From Hygrocybe punicea (Eukaryota > Basidiomycota > Agaricomycetes > Agaricales > Hygrophoraceae), in assembly GCA_963556145.1 (NCBI GenBank), contig OY744465.1:7316001-7380000 (forward strand): a DNA stretch of 64,000 nt, given 5' to 3'. Made by a program: the position numbers and the translations under genes. The notes below the pieces were generated by a model. That model made no database searches. It saw only the letters and a program-made list of their open reading frames with translations, and had not been told where the DNA came from. Positions 1 through 10,214 of the stretch are shown piece after piece (the stretch's first letter is position 1; the number at the start of each line of letters is the position of its first letter).

Positions 1-859
1 TGGCCATGGCGATGACGGCTAAGTCACTTGATGAAGGAGGCGAAGAGGGCAGCCCGGAGAAGGCTGTTGCATGCAGGAAAGTGCTAGACAATGGCAAGGC
101 ACGGCTATCGATGGGCAGAACATATATAGGTGTTGGAGAAGACCTGTGGTGTTTCGAGATACATGTACAGGGATATCGCGGTCGATGAAAGTAGATAAAC
201 GGGTGACGGCCCACAGCGGCCACGAAGCAAGATTAGAAGCGACCTAACAACAGACCAGTTGCTCGTCACTGCCAGAACAATGATCACGACAGACGGAAAC
301 TGACAAATGTGCCAAGATCAACAGAGGCTTTTCTTCCGCCTGCAGATCGTCTACCCAAACGGTCCTAGCAAGACTATAGACTTCCCGAGGGAGTACTCTG
401 CACTGGTGATCGGCCACGTTCTTCCAGTACAATGTTACTATTTGTACAGTATCCCACATCTTACTTATCCGAGTACAATCATGGCTCGTCGTTTTTATCG
501 CGTGCTGGCCCAAGTCACTTTCTGAACCTGTAACCTGACGGCCATCTGGGTTCTTGCCTCGTCTTTGCATTTGGGCTTCTCGATGCTATTGGAGTTCTAG
601 GACTTGGCTCCAAGCCTATCTTATGTGTCTAGGCCAGTCAAATTTGAACATTGGTACTCTAGAACTGTGGTCATCTGCTGCCGTCGTGGCCGACAACCAC
701 CAACACAGATGTGGTCTTCAACGGTGGCTTCAACTTTTTGATCTACACAACGCTTGGACCAGTCAAATTTGGACAAGGCATCTGTGGCTTCAATGCTTGA
801 ATCAATGCCCTCGCAGCCAAGGGCCGCGGACACAGACTAATGGCCACAGCCTTTTGATC
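1..859. other. No confident gene; upstream region of the first gene
   Basis: Several short open frames occur on both strands, but none has recognisable domain sequence, convincing splice structure or a TATA/ATG context that would support a gene. A short phrase (CCAGTCAAATTTG) recurs around 633 and 762, so the stretch may be a decayed internal duplication. Confidence 0.5.
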
Positions 860-868
860 TATATTAAA
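860..868 (+). promoter_or_regulatory. TATA-like box of the first gene
   Basis: The sequence TATATTAAA lies about 80 nt upstream of the ATG at 947. It is followed by a pyrimidine-rich stretch, an ordinary arrangement for a fungal core promoter. The assignment rests on position and motif only. Confidence 0.45.
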
Positions 869-946
869 CCGACTCACCGTCCTCTCACTCTGAAACAACA
901 CTTCCCAACACATTATTTCCTGCATTTTTCATTGTTCTCATTCACC

Positions 947-2168
947 ATGCAATACGACCGTTCCTCCACTCGTCTCGGTCGAAATCAAGTAGGTGCGCAT
1001 AGCTTATTTTTCGTTTCATCGTTTGACTTCATCCTTCATGGCCCTCAAAGAACGTCGCCATGAATCCTGAGCCCGACTCGAACGCGAACATGAGACCCCG
1101 GCGCCACTTCGCATCGGAATATGCCACTGGCAGTCAGGTTTTTGTTCTGTTTAATCTCTCCTGTATATAATTTACACCTTTGTTCTCCTCGAAGAATTTC
1201 GCGGGCTCTGGCGAAAAGATGGGACCTAGCAGCCCTGACGGCCCCACCTCCTCCGGTCGTTCCACCCTTCGCACTCTCGGTTCGGATCCTGTAAGTATAA
1301 TATGACTTGTTTCCTCTTTCGTACATTTGACTAAACTCTCATTGTCCTCGAAGGATCATGAAGAGGATCCCCACTACGACTACGAGACTGACATCAGACT
1401 TCAGCGTCACGCTTACGCCCGTGTGAGTTACACTGCTTATCGGTTTTTAAACCTCAACATGGCACCGTCTGATGCAGCATGTAGCCTGAAAACATCATCT
1501 TCCCGTCGTGCCGGGAGTTTCGACGCAATGCGATCGATGCAACCTCGATTGTGGGGACAGACTATTGGCACGCCGGCAAGTCGCAGAGGATCGTGAACCA
1601 GAACGTCAATCGATATCCTGGGATCCCGTTCTTCCCGGACATCCCAACCAGTGTTGGGGTGGCACTATCGCGGTGCGAGTATCACGAGGGGATGGCTTAT
1701 CCTGACAAAAGCATACTCGGTTCCATGCCGAGTCAGTTCGCGACTCTCCATGAAGTCGTGTTTCGTATTCGAGTGAGCCCTGCCTCTCCCTCGACCGGCA
1801 ATGTAGACCTGAACGGGTCGTCGTTTCTTCTAGTGGCCTGGCTATGAACAAGTCAATTGGTGGACTAGACTTCCCCTTATGGAGGGTAGACCTCGTCGGC
1901 ACATCATGATGCATGAACTCATGAGCCGCATCGCCCATGACATTCGTCGCTTTTATGACGTGAGCATAACTCCCCCCACCACATTCAGCCATTGATCATC
2001 CCTTTTTGCACTATCGTTTTCTTTTAGGCGCATTTTAACGACTTCAATGGATGTGGAATAGGACTTGGCCCTCACGCTGTCACTTTTAATAACCTTCGCA
2101 TGACCCAGCTTTTCACGACGGATGGTGGGCAGACATGGGAACCAGAATTCACTTATGTCCTAGACTGA
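947..2168 (+). CDS. Spliced hypothetical protein, 7 exons, about 282 aa
   Basis: I do not recognise the family. A coherent gene appears when six introns are removed. The exons are about 947-988, 1051-1137, 1195-1290, 1354-1422, 1485-1772, 1834-1959 and 2028-2168. Every intron starts with GT, ends with AG and is phase 0, so each exon is a whole number of codons. The N-terminal exons (residues 1-75) are Ser/Pro/Gly/Asp-rich and probably disordered. The later exons look folded, with phrases such as NVNRYPGIPFFPDIP, MHELMSRIAHDIRRFYD and the C-terminal GCGIGLGPHAVTFNNLRM. No signal peptide or membrane segment is visible. The fifth exon requires the acceptor TAG at 1484 rather than the CAG just before it, since only that choice keeps the frame. 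A TATA-like box lies upstream. No frame lesions were found, so the gene may be functional. Whether it is a host gene or transposon-associated cannot be told. Confidence 0.75.
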
Positions 2169-2374
2169 ATGCTAGCTCCATAACTGTGAAACAGCAATTA
2201 TATCATAAACATTTACAAATTTCTCAAACTTGGAAGCATATGTCACAGGAGAAGCATTAGTATGACATTCATTGACTAATGGACTGAGATTATGGTAGAA
2301 ATGGCACAACTTGCCAAATGAAAAAAAAGGTTATTATTACAATTCAAGTATGGTATCTAGAAAGTGAAGCTACT
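2169..2374. other. AT-rich intergenic stretch
   Basis: This is AT-rich sequence with a short A-run near 2325, between the stop of the first gene and the low-complexity minus-strand frame. No gene is visible. Confidence 0.5.
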
Positions 2375-3052
2375 CTAGTGGTCCGAGACATTTATTTGCT
2401 TTGGAGCACAACTCAACTTGGGAGTCCATTGGCTGCCCGAACCCACTACACCATCTCTATTCCTACTTCCGCTCCCTTCTGGCGCCATTGGTGCTCCACC
2501 ACCTTCTTCTGTCTCTTCTTCCTTCACTGTCACCGAACCACCACTAATTTGTCCGCTCCCGCTCTCTCCATCCCTATTCCCACTTCCGCTCCCTTCTGGT
2601 GCCATTGGTGTGCCGCCACCTTCTTCTGTCTCCTCCTCCTTCACTGTCACTGAACCACGACTAGTCTGTCTGCTCCTGCTTCCATCTCTGTTCCCCGTAG
2701 CATTATTCTGGAAGTAGAGTGGTTTCTGGTTTGCCTCTTCAAACATCTTCATCAAGGAATTCGTCTTCGTATGGTTTTGAAACCACCACCCCGCACCCTT
2801 GCCCTGGCTCCTTGAACTTCCTTCCTCACCCTCACCCCCTCCCTGACTCCTTGAACCTCCGGTGCTGCCCCTGCCCCACCTCTTTGAACTTCTGGCTCTG
2901 CCCTTGCTGCTGCGCTCGATTGATGAATCCCCACCCAATTGTGCCTTACCTTTGCCTTTAGAATTACTCAGTTTTTCCTCCACTTTGTGGCAAATCCTCT
3001 CCATCTGGCTAGCGTGCTTAACACTTCCCCCATCCATAGCACCCTCACCCAT
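2375..3052 (-). CDS. Low-complexity Gly/Ser/Glu-rich ORF with a 39-residue repeat
   Basis: This is an open frame of 225 codons, probably the 3' part of a longer minus-strand gene. The N-terminal part is Lys/Ser/Arg/Gly-rich (GKGKAQLGG, GRARSSKRWGRG). The C-terminal half contains two copies of a roughly 39-residue acidic repeat, each with the phrase GSVTVKEEETEEGGG followed by a PMAPEGSGS segment. The underlying DNA repeat is about 117 bp. No catalytic motif is seen and the protein would be largely disordered. It lies downstream of other decayed minus-strand frames at 3217-3507 and 4050-4851 and may be the last exon of that gene. It could equally be a non-coding tandem repeat that happens to be open. 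Confidence 0.35.
   Translation of the reverse strand: MGEGAMDGGSVKHASQMERICHKVEEKLSNSKGKGKAQLGGDSSIERSSKGRARSSKRWGRGSTGGSRSQGGGEGEEGSSRSQGKGAGWWFQNHTKTNSLMKMFEEANQKPLYFQNNATGNRDGSRSRQTSRGSVTVKEEETEEGGGTPMAPEGSGSGNRDGESGSGQISGGSVTVKEEETEEGGGAPMAPEGSGSRNRDGVVGSGSQWTPKLSCAPKQINVSDH
2455..2690 (-). repeat. Two-copy 117-bp tandem repeat inside the ORF
   Basis: The phrase ACTTCCGCTCCCTTCTGG recurs at about 2465 and 2582. A GCCATTGGTG segment and a TTCTTCTGTCTC segment follow in both copies. The period of 117 nt is a multiple of three, so the repeat is preserved in the protein. Confidence 0.7.
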
Positions 3053-3216
3053 CCTAGGGCCTGATGCCCGAGCATCCCTACCCGTGTCACTGCTGCTTGC
3101 AACAGGGTTGTGCTCAATGGGCTGAGTGGTTGGATTTAGATTTAGTGGATCTGGAGATGAGCTACTTCAGTACTGAGAATATCGGTCTGTGTAAGTATTA
3201 ACACAATGAATGTGTC

Positions 3217-3507
3217 TTAGGGAATAGTATGACAACGAACCTCGTCTAATGGCACACGTTGCAGTGAGATGATTCTAAAAAGCCACAGAGAGATTGCCGT
3301 GAAAGGCACTTCATAGTGTTGTGATTCCTCAATGATGATTGTCTCCAGCATCCTGTGATAGTCGGATTCAGCAATGCTGTCCAAAAAGAGAAGACGGCGC
3401 TCATAGTTCCTTGAGAGATAAGTGAATAAAGTGATGTGAAAAATGACAAGTGAAATACCATTGGATTGCCTCAGACTGGTGTTGTATGAGGAAATCGATG
3501 AGGGCAT
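3217..3507 (-). pseudogene. Exon-like minus-strand fragment
   Basis: This open frame of about 96 codons has protein-like composition (SIAESDYHRMLETIIIEES, FTAISLWLFRIISLQRVP). It lies between two low-complexity minus-strand frames. It might be an internal exon of one decayed gene running from about 4920 down to 2375. No complete splice chain could be built, so it is treated as a fragment. Confidence 0.3.
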
Positions 3508-4049
3508 TCAACTAATGGTTGAGATAGTCATGTTTGGCGTTACTGGAAAAGAGACGGGGATCATACAGCGTCGTTTTGTTCATTATTGGATGACTGAATG
3601 GAAATGTCAGATAATACTGAGAACACAAGGGAAGAACTGAATACCATTTTGACAAAGACTCTGGACATGGGGCAGAGCAGACGGTGTTCATTTAAAAGTA
3701 AGACTAGCAGTGACCCGTGCTACCCACAGGTTTTGACATATGAAAATGGAGGAAAATTTAGTCATACGAAGGGTTTTCCTCATTGGGAAAACCCTTCATA
3801 TGGCGAAGTTGCCAGGCTGCTTGCCAGGTTGTGGATCCATGGGCAAGTACATCAAGTTCTCGGATATGGGGGTACATGTCTTTTTATATCTCTTCCTGAA
3901 TATAACTATTTTTTCAACCATCAGCCACCTATTTCCATCAATCGCAATACTACTAGTTCACTACTCCACGCGCTACTATTTTACCGAATTGAAGCAATGG
4001 CACCATGTAACCTAAGTGTGGGTTTAAATGGATCGCCCCTACCACATCC

Positions 4050-4920
4050 TCATTCCAGTTCTACAGACCATCTTACGGTGAGGACAACATCGCAGTCTCG
4101 TTCCTCTTTGGTTGCTGACTCTCCCAAAGGGATTGTAGCGCTATCACTATCTGCAGTATGGTTGATAACAAGAGAGGTGGAGACCACCAATGCTGGCGCA
4201 GGTGTTGCAGTTAGCCCTGCTGCAGTCTCTTTGTGCAAGGATGACAGTGGGGAAGATGATGAGGGCTGGTTCTGCGCAGAAGTCGATATCTTGCTTTTGC
4301 AGGACAGAGAAATGGCTTTGGCCTTCCAACGACTTGTGCCACGATGTTGGATTTGCAATCTTCTCTTTCCACGAGGACAGCGGGGATGGCCCTGGGGTAC
4401 CTGCGTACTCCTGCAATCCGCTCTTCCACAAAGGGCTCATCTTCGAGTGTGTGTTTGTTGTGTGTATGGGGACTGCCAGCGATATGGGTTCAGTGGCTTT
4501 GGCCTCATCCAGCCCCATCATCGTGCACCTGATAGCACCACCGAGGGCGTTCCCCTGGCTCACAGAGGTTTCCGGTGTGCTCACAGTGGCCATCGAGGTG
4601 AGGGAGAGTGAGGACGAAGACGTTGTGGGGGTACTCAGTGAGGTTGGTGCAACCGCCTGTGCAAGCTCTGTAGCCTTTGCTAACTGTGGCTCAGCAGTGG
4701 CGATGGTAGTGCCTACAGCTGTGGGGCCGGAAGGGCCAGAAAGGGAAGTGATCCGGGACATGTGCATCAAGTTCACGCTATTTACCTTCCCACCACCATT
4801 ACTGGTGCTGGCGCTGTTATGGTACTTTTCCCCCTGCTGAGGCTTCCACATCTGGGGCTCACTGGAGGCTGCAAATCAAATGTCTGGACCTGATGGTGGG
4901 TGGTGTGGCCCACATGGGAG
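4050..4920 (-). pseudogene. Decayed Ser/Thr/Ala/Pro-rich ORF
   Basis: Two overlapping minus-strand frames (about 4851-4300 and 4358-4050) read like one low-complexity protein that changes frame near 4350. A second change near 4850 joins to an upstream stretch. The composition is Ser/Thr/Ala/Pro-rich (for example TSLSTPTTSSSSLSLTSMA), with no enzymatic motif. The frame breaks suggest a decaying transposon-encoded or rapidly evolving gene. It ends about 90 bp from the start of the duplicated 3-kb segment. Confidence 0.35.
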
Positions 4921-5005
4921 TTTGGAATGGAGACATCACTGGCGTGAGACTTGGTTGGGAGGAGTAAACCAACGCGGCGCGAGGTCGGGGAGGGACAGAG
5001 GGTTA

Positions 5006-5540
5006 ATTATACCGGTCTTCTATGTATATATATACAATTCTGGGACATGAAATTGTTGCAGATTTAAGTTGGCAATCCATTGGGCACACTACTGAGGTGC
5101 TCTGTACCAATTTTCTAAGAAATCGGCGGACCGGTTATGGAGAAATAGTCCATGCAAGTTGGGGGGGGAATCTGTGTTAATGTGGGAAATTAATCCGAGT
5201 TTGGCTTCTAATTATCATGTGATGATGGCATCAATTATGATTCATAATCAAGTTGTTTGGTCATGTTTACTTGTCTGATATGGGTTATGATACTCCTTCT
5301 GGCCTCAATTCTCATAACTGTATTGTGGTCATTCTGCACTTTATGTGCCTCTATAGACTCTTTTATTGATACATGTATTCAACTCTGGTCACCATCTAAA
5401 GTGTACTTGTGGCCATGAAGTCTTCAACAGTGCCTAATTCCACTCCACTGGTCATGATTGTCTGTATGAGATATTTGTAAATCTAAATTTCATCACAATG
5501 GTGTTGATCATGAATGAATTACAAGTGTACTGGCAATAGT
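5006..5540. other. Non-coding left part of duplicated segment
   Basis: This AT-rich region contains TATATATATAC near 5030 and the phrase GGCGGACCGGTT near 5126. The same phrase, in a similar context (AAATYGGCGGACCGGTT, then a purine-rich G-run), recurs at about 25922 in the end of the other large element. The two elements therefore probably have related termini. No gene is visible here. Confidence 0.5.
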
Positions 5541-6644
5541 TCACATCTGGTTAAGACATGTAGGACATTCATAACAGTCCCACTGTGTCTGGATCATCTC
5601 ATCCACAAACTCTGCACCCAGCAACTGTCTCCAATCATTTGGAGCCGCCTCTTTATCAGCCCAGTCACGAGCCTTCTCAATCTTTCGTCCAGTACCAGCC
5701 ACATGCCAGTCCTTCTGCTGATCCCGACCTTGGCCATTTGAACCCCTGAAAATTGGCACGCTCTGTGTCAACTTATCCAAATCATTCAGCTCCCGAAGTG
5801 TCACTTCAATGGGCCCTGTGAGGCATCCCTCATGAAGCCATTCTTCACAGTAAACGCAAAAACGTTGGAGATCCTTGCTTGGACTGTAGACTCTCTTGCA
5901 ACAGCCTTTCTGAATCCTCTGAGCAGCAAGTCCTTCAGTTAATAACAGCTTTCACTGCCATGTTTAGCCACTCACCATCACCTCAAGATTCTTGTTTAGG
6001 AAGTTGACCTCAAACCGCCAAAACCATGCACCAACACCAACTTCCCGACTGTTGGATCGCCTGTCATCAAAGTAAGGAATTTTCATGGGGGCTGGCAAGG
6101 ATAATCCATGTGTTCAATGTGAAGAAATACAACCATCAAGGTAAGCTCACATTCAATACTTAGAGCAGGAATGATTTGATCATGATTGCTCTTGATGAGC
6201 TCAGTAGAGCTCATCTGCTCAAATGGACTGAAGAGAATGGATGATTCAATCCAAGACTATGATGGCAGATGAATAAATCTTACAGCAAGGCAAGCAGCTT
6301 CCTTTTCAGCCTTTTACTTAACTTCACATCCTGAATGTGCTGTTGGGTGTAAAACCAGGACACCTTTGCCCACAGCTCAGGGGGTTCACCATCATCACCC
6401 TCAGGTGAGGCTCTGAGATCCTCAATGGTCCCATACCAATAGCAATCTGGATGAAGATGTCCATCCGGCCGTCGAGGAGGAAGAGTAGCATACTCTGTCT
6501 CTGGTGGGATGATTGCCACACTTGGGGAAAGGATGAGCTCAGATCAATGTATAACCATTGCGCATGATGTTCTTACGTGTCTTTCCGAACAAAGTTCACT
6601 GTCTCATCACCTTCATCTACAACTAAGGTTGAAACATTGTACAT
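5541..6644 (-). CDS. BAH domain-PHD finger protein (copy 1)
   Basis: This is a multi-exon minus-strand gene with an ATG at 6644. The first exon (MYNVSTLVVDEG..) ends at a GTAAGA donor. The next exon, to about 6280, carries a BAH-like core with CYWYGTIEDLRAS followed by WAKVSWFYTQQHI. A later exon near 6090-5990 contains IPYFDDRRSNSREVG and FWRFEVNFLNKN. The last exon carries a PHD-type zinc finger with FCVYCEEWLHEGC and the closing YECPTC, after which the frame stops at 5541. BAH and PHD modules normally read nucleosomes or histone tails. The exon plan and domain order match the gene at 15404-16501, which gives independent support. A chromatin-reader role in the nucleus is inferred. The exact splice sites of the middle exons are uncertain. 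Confidence 0.7.
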
Positions 6645-7037
6645 GTAAGGTTTTCCAAATAAATGTGAATCTCAACTTGCCACGATATGAGGCCCAAGTT
6701 TTCATCTTAGCATACTGAGCATGTGTTGGAGGCTTTCCAGCAGGAGCCAGACGTCTTTGGTGGAAAACCGCAAGGTTGCTTTGGGAGGCCATTGATAATT
6801 ATATCCTGGATAGATGGGTCTTTTATAGGGGATTTTTCACCAATATCAAATTCAGGCACCAGTCTGATCAAATATGAAATTGAATGGACAGGTGATGATG
6901 GTGCCTAGCCTCATGCCCTAATCTCATGCCTAGCCTCATGCCCTAATCTGGTGCCTGAGCCTCATGGCCCAGCCAATATATAGCCTTCCAATTGACAATT
7001 GACACAACAAATTAAAACCACAGACAGCTCGAGTACC
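6645..7037. promoter_or_regulatory. Divergent promoter region between BAH-PHD gene and micro-ORF
   Basis: The region separates two divergently oriented reading frames. It has a short internal tandem repeat (CTCATGCCCTAATC repeated at 6911-6950) and a TATATA box at 6977-6982, about 55 nt upstream of the ATG at 7038. Divergent promoter function is inferred from the layout. Confidence 0.4.
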
Positions 7038-7169
7038 ATGTTAACAGATCTTACCGAACTTCAAAATAGTCTTGCAACCCTTGAACAGTTGCTGGATGAA
7101 GAATCCCAGCCCGAAACAAATGAGTTGGAGGCTGACTTGGCAAGTTTACAAATGAACATGGCAAGCTAA
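7038..7169 (+). CDS. 43-residue coiled-coil micro-ORF (copy 1)
   Basis: ATG at 7038 to TAA at 7169 encodes 43 residues. The sequence is strongly helical with leucine spacing typical of a coiled coil (LTELQNSLATLEQLLDEES, then NELEADLASLQMNM). A TATATA box lies 55-60 nt upstream and the ATG context is ACC-ATG. The frame is perfectly conserved in the second copy of the segment at 22558-22689, but so is the whole segment, so conservation alone does not prove coding. It could be a short regulatory or dimerising peptide of the element, or the first exon of a longer gene, although no convincing downstream exon was seen. Confidence 0.5.
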   Translation: MLTDLTELQNSLATLEQLLDEESQPETNELEADLASLQMNMAS

Positions 7170-7259
7170 CACCTCTCCACCCTGCCCTAGGGGGGGTGTA
7201 GGGCAAAGGTTCACCCCGTCTATCCCCACCCCGTGTGATTTGGAGCGTGTCATGTACTC

Positions 7260-7660
7260 ATCAAATCGCACAGGGTGTGTTGGCAGTGGGTTGCTTCCCC
7301 GTACCCCAGGGGGGGTATCTTTGTAAGCGGGCAATTTGGGTGAGGAGGCCAAGTGTTTTAGATTGTTCCCTCAAGCTTTCCAGAGATGCTTTGGCATCTA
7401 TTGACCAAATCGCACGGGGTTTGCTGGCAGGTAGCAAAGAATTGACGAATCGCACGGGGTATCTTTGTAAGCAGGCAGTTTGGGTGAGGAGGCCAAGTGT
7501 TTTAGATTGTTCCCCCAAGCTTTCCAGAGATGCTTTGGCATCTATTGACCAAATCGCACGGGGTTTGCTGGCAGGTAGCAAAGAATTGACGAATCGCACG
7601 GGGTATCTTTGTAAGCGGGCAGTTTGGGTGTGAAGGCCAAGTGTTTTAGCTTGTTCCCTC
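7260..7660. repeat. 145-bp tandem repeat, about 2.5 copies
   Basis: GGGTATCTTTGTAAGC recurs at about 7313, 7457 and 7602, giving a period of 145 nt. Each unit also carries CAAATCGCACGGGG and CCAAGTGTTTTAG. The long open frames on both strands here follow the repeat and are not considered genes. Confidence 0.85.
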
Positions 7661-8061
7661 AAGCCATTGCCCCCATCATCACAGATCATACCCATAGAGT
7701 ACATTAATTCCTCGCAGAAACATTACAAACTTCCATCACTTCTATACTGAAACAAATTAGGATTCCTCAGTTCATTAAAGAAGTTAGGGGAATTTCTACC
7801 ATCATTCTCAGAGCTTCTTAATCTTGAATCAGTACTTAGGGCTACTACTTAGCCATTCAAATTAGAACTACCCACACTGATTACCTTAATATGTCAAAAT
7901 CAGTCATGTACAAGGCCAGAATAAAATCTTAGCATTGTCTGCATTGGTATATGTGGCTGTGTTGTCATGTGACCTGTTTGTGTGGCTACATCTGTTATTC
8001 ATTATTTGGTCTTAGCCACAATTACATCTTGACCTTCAACCACCATCATCTCAGTCAAAAT
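7661..8061. other. AT-rich non-coding stretch across the segment boundary
   Basis: This contains the right part of the duplicated segment (to 8005) and about 57 nt of unique sequence before the next element's end. No gene is seen. Confidence 0.5.
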
Positions 8062-8165
8062 TTTTATATATGCCTGGTAGCAATGCATTGGAAAATTTGC
8101 ACCAAAATCTGACTTGGTGGGATGGTTTAGAGTCATCATATAACCCATGAGATGTCCTGTGCAAA
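8062..8165. repeat. Element terminus, copy 1
   Basis: About 104 nt from TATATATGCCTGGTAGCAAT to GATGTCCTGTGCAAAT recur at 25806-25910 with only slight differences. Both copies are followed by the 146-bp array and preceded by unrelated DNA, marking a boundary of a repeated element. Confidence 0.7.
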
Positions 8166-8888
8166 TCTCAAGAATGCATTCATAAAGGGGTCCGGGAGAT
8201 GACTCCATTGCAATCCCATGGTGAAATAACCCCCAGAACAGGTGATTAGAGGTTCCTAGCTGGCCAGGAACATGTGCTGTACTAGGGGGGTATGAGGAGC
8301 ACATGGGCATATCTCAAGAATGCATTCATAAAAGGGTCTGGGAGATGACTCCATTGAACTCCCATGATAAAATATCCCCTAGAACAAGTGATTTGAGGTT
8401 GCTAGCTGGCCAGCAACCTGTGCTATGCCAGGGGGGTATGAGGAGCACATTGCTGTATCTCAAGAATGCATTCATAAAAGGGTGTGGGAGATTATTTCAA
8501 TGGAATGTGGTGATCAAATAACCCCCAGGACAAGTCATTTGGGGTTGCTAGCTGGCCAGGAACATGTGTTATGTCAGGGGGGTATGAGGAGCACATGGGT
8601 ATATCTCAAGAATGCATTCACCAAAGTGTCCGGGAGATTGTTTCAATGGAATGTGGTGATCAAATAGCCCCCAGAACAAGTGATTTGAGGCTGCTAGCTC
8701 TCCAGGAACCTGTGCTATGCCAGGGGGGTAGGAGGAGCACATTCCTATATCTCAAGAATGCATTCATAAAATGGTCTGGGAGATGATTCCATTGCGATCT
8801 GGGGATCAACTTACCCCCTGGACATGGGATTTTAGGTCACTAGCTGGCCAGGAGCATGTGCTATGCTAGGGGGTATGAGGAGCACATT
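8163..8888. repeat. 146-bp tandem array, left part (5 units)
   Basis: The phrase AGGAGCACAT occurs at 8295, 8441, 8587, 8733 and 8878, giving a period of 146, 146, 146 and 145 nt. Units carry CTCAAGAATGCATTCA, GTGATTTGAGG and TAGCTGGCCAGGAAC with several point differences. The array continues at 10215 after an inserted element and recurs at 25915-26950. The short open frames here are repeat shadows. Confidence 0.9.
8881..8888 (+). repeat. hAT target-site duplication, left
   Basis: AGCACATT, directly repeated at 10215-10222, flanks the inserted element exactly. Confidence 0.85.
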
Positions 8889-9642
8889 TAGTGTTGCCGA
8901 AGTTCAGTTCGGTCCGGTTCCGAGCCTTTTTGGCGGAACCGTGAACTGAACTTCGGGTCCGGTTTGGCGCATGGCCAAACCTGGACCCGAACGGCTTTGA
9001 ACCGTCTCTTCGCGTTCGGTCTGGGGTTCAGACGCGGTCTGAACCCCAGACCGAGGTTGGCTCACCCCTGAGCTCCGTTCTCCTCGCGAATGGCAGGCAC
9101 GTATCAATTGATACGGCGCTACGCTTCGCGAGGAAGTTGGGCTACAGGGGAGCCGTCTGGTGCTGTTGCTGCTGCTGCTGCTGCTGCCACTGCTGGTGCT
9201 GCTGGTGCTGCTGCCGTTGCCGTCGCTGCTGCGCTCCTGCTGCTGCTGTTGCCGTTGCTGCTGCCGCTGTTGCTGCTGCTGCTGGCATTGCTGCTGCTGC
9301 TGCTGCTGCTGGCCGTCGTGGTGGTGGTTGCCGTTGTTGTTGCCGCCGCTGATGGTGAGGTTGGGGCTTGATGCACCAGCAGCAGCTGCTGCTGCTGCCG
9401 GTGTTGCTGCTGCCAGCGTTGCTGCTGCTGCTGCTGCTGTTGCCGCCGTTGCTGCTGCCGCCGTTGCTGCTGTTGCTCCTGCGCTCCTGCTGCTGCTGCT
9501 GCCACTGCCGGCGCTGCTGCTGCTGCTGCTGCTGCTGTTGCCGCCGTTGCTGCTGCCGCCGTTGCTGCTGTTGCTCCTGCGCTCCTGCTGCTGCTGCTGC
9601 TGCTGCTGCCGCTGCCGGCGCTGCTGCTGCTGTCGTGGCCGT

Positions 9643-9708
<66 letters not shown>

Positions 9709-10214
9709 TGCTGTTGCTGCTGCGCTCCTGCTGCTGCTGCTGTTGCCGTTGCCGCTGCCGCTGTTGCTGCTGCTGCCGACATTGCTGCTGCTGCTGCTGG
9801 GCGTCGTGGTTGTCGTTGCCGTGGTTGTCGATTTGCCTGTCGCAAATAACATTAGTAAAGTTAAGAAACAAAGGAAACTTACCTTGAGGAACACAACACA
9901 AATTGTGTTGTGTTCAATCCGCGTTGATGTTGCTGTGTCGCGTGAAAGCTACTACGGCCGGTCACATGATACCGTTTAACACGAAATGGTAAGTAAAGAA
10001 ATATGAAAAACAAATGAAATAAATTCCTTAAAAATATCCGCGTTCGCGGTTTGGACGCGGTTTGGAGCCGTTCAGGAAATCCGGCCAGCCTCGAAACCCT
10101 GAACCGAACCCGCGGTCCGGTTCAGCATTTGGCTGAACTTAGACTGAACCCCCGGTTCGGTTCGGGGTTTGAACCGGGTTCGGCTAGGTTCGGAACCGAA
10201 CTACGGCAACACTA
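8889..10214. mobile_element. Non-autonomous hAT-type element with trinucleotide core
   Basis: The element begins TAGTGTTGCCGAAGTTCAG and ends with the inverted complement (CTACGGCAACACTA). It is flanked by an exact 8-bp duplication AGCACATT. Terminal TAGTG and 8-bp target duplications are hallmarks of the hAT superfamily. Both subterminal regions are rich in GGTTCGG/CCGAACC palindromic phrases that could fold. The 1326-nt element has no transposase frame, so it must be mobilised in trans. Its centre (about 9155-9835) is almost pure GCT/GCC/GTT trinucleotide repeat. It sits inside one unit of the 146-bp array and is therefore younger than the array. Confidence 0.85.
9155..9835. repeat. (CTG/GCC/GTT)n trinucleotide repeat tract
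   Basis: About 680 nt consist almost entirely of CTG, CCG and GTT triplets (CAG on the other strand). Because the period is three, all frames stay open and give artefactual poly-Ala, poly-Ser, poly-Gln, poly-Leu and poly-Cys proteins. Short higher-order blocks such as (GTTGCC)n at about 9669-9705 are visible. Such tracts can form slipped hairpins. Confidence 0.9.

Larger units (their letters stand above)
5006..8005. mobile_element. 3.0-kb duplicated segment, copy 1
   Basis: These 3000 nt recur at 20527-23525. The only difference noticed is in a G-run (8 G's at 5161 against 7 in copy 2), so the two copies diverged very recently. The flanks are unrelated on both sides. Both copies begin with ATTAT followed by ACCGGTCTTC and end with TGTTATTCATTAT. 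The segment holds a minus-strand BAH-PHD gene, a plus-strand micro-ORF with a TATA box and a 145-bp tandem repeat. No transposase is visible inside. It could be a non-autonomous transposon, part of a larger element, or a segmental duplication. In copy 2 the right edge runs into TATATAGTGTTTTG and a palindromic array. In copy 1 it runs into unrelated sequence just before the left end of another element. Confidence 0.85.

Noticed and set aside
1..600. Small frames at 6-188, 244-570 and 307-525
   Set aside because: There is no splice support, domain or codon character, and the frames overlap on opposite strands.
8904..9979. Long poly-Ala/Ser/Gln/Leu/Cys open frames on both strands
   Set aside because: They are produced by the triplet-repeat core of the hAT element. 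All frames are open because the period is three and there is no domain content.
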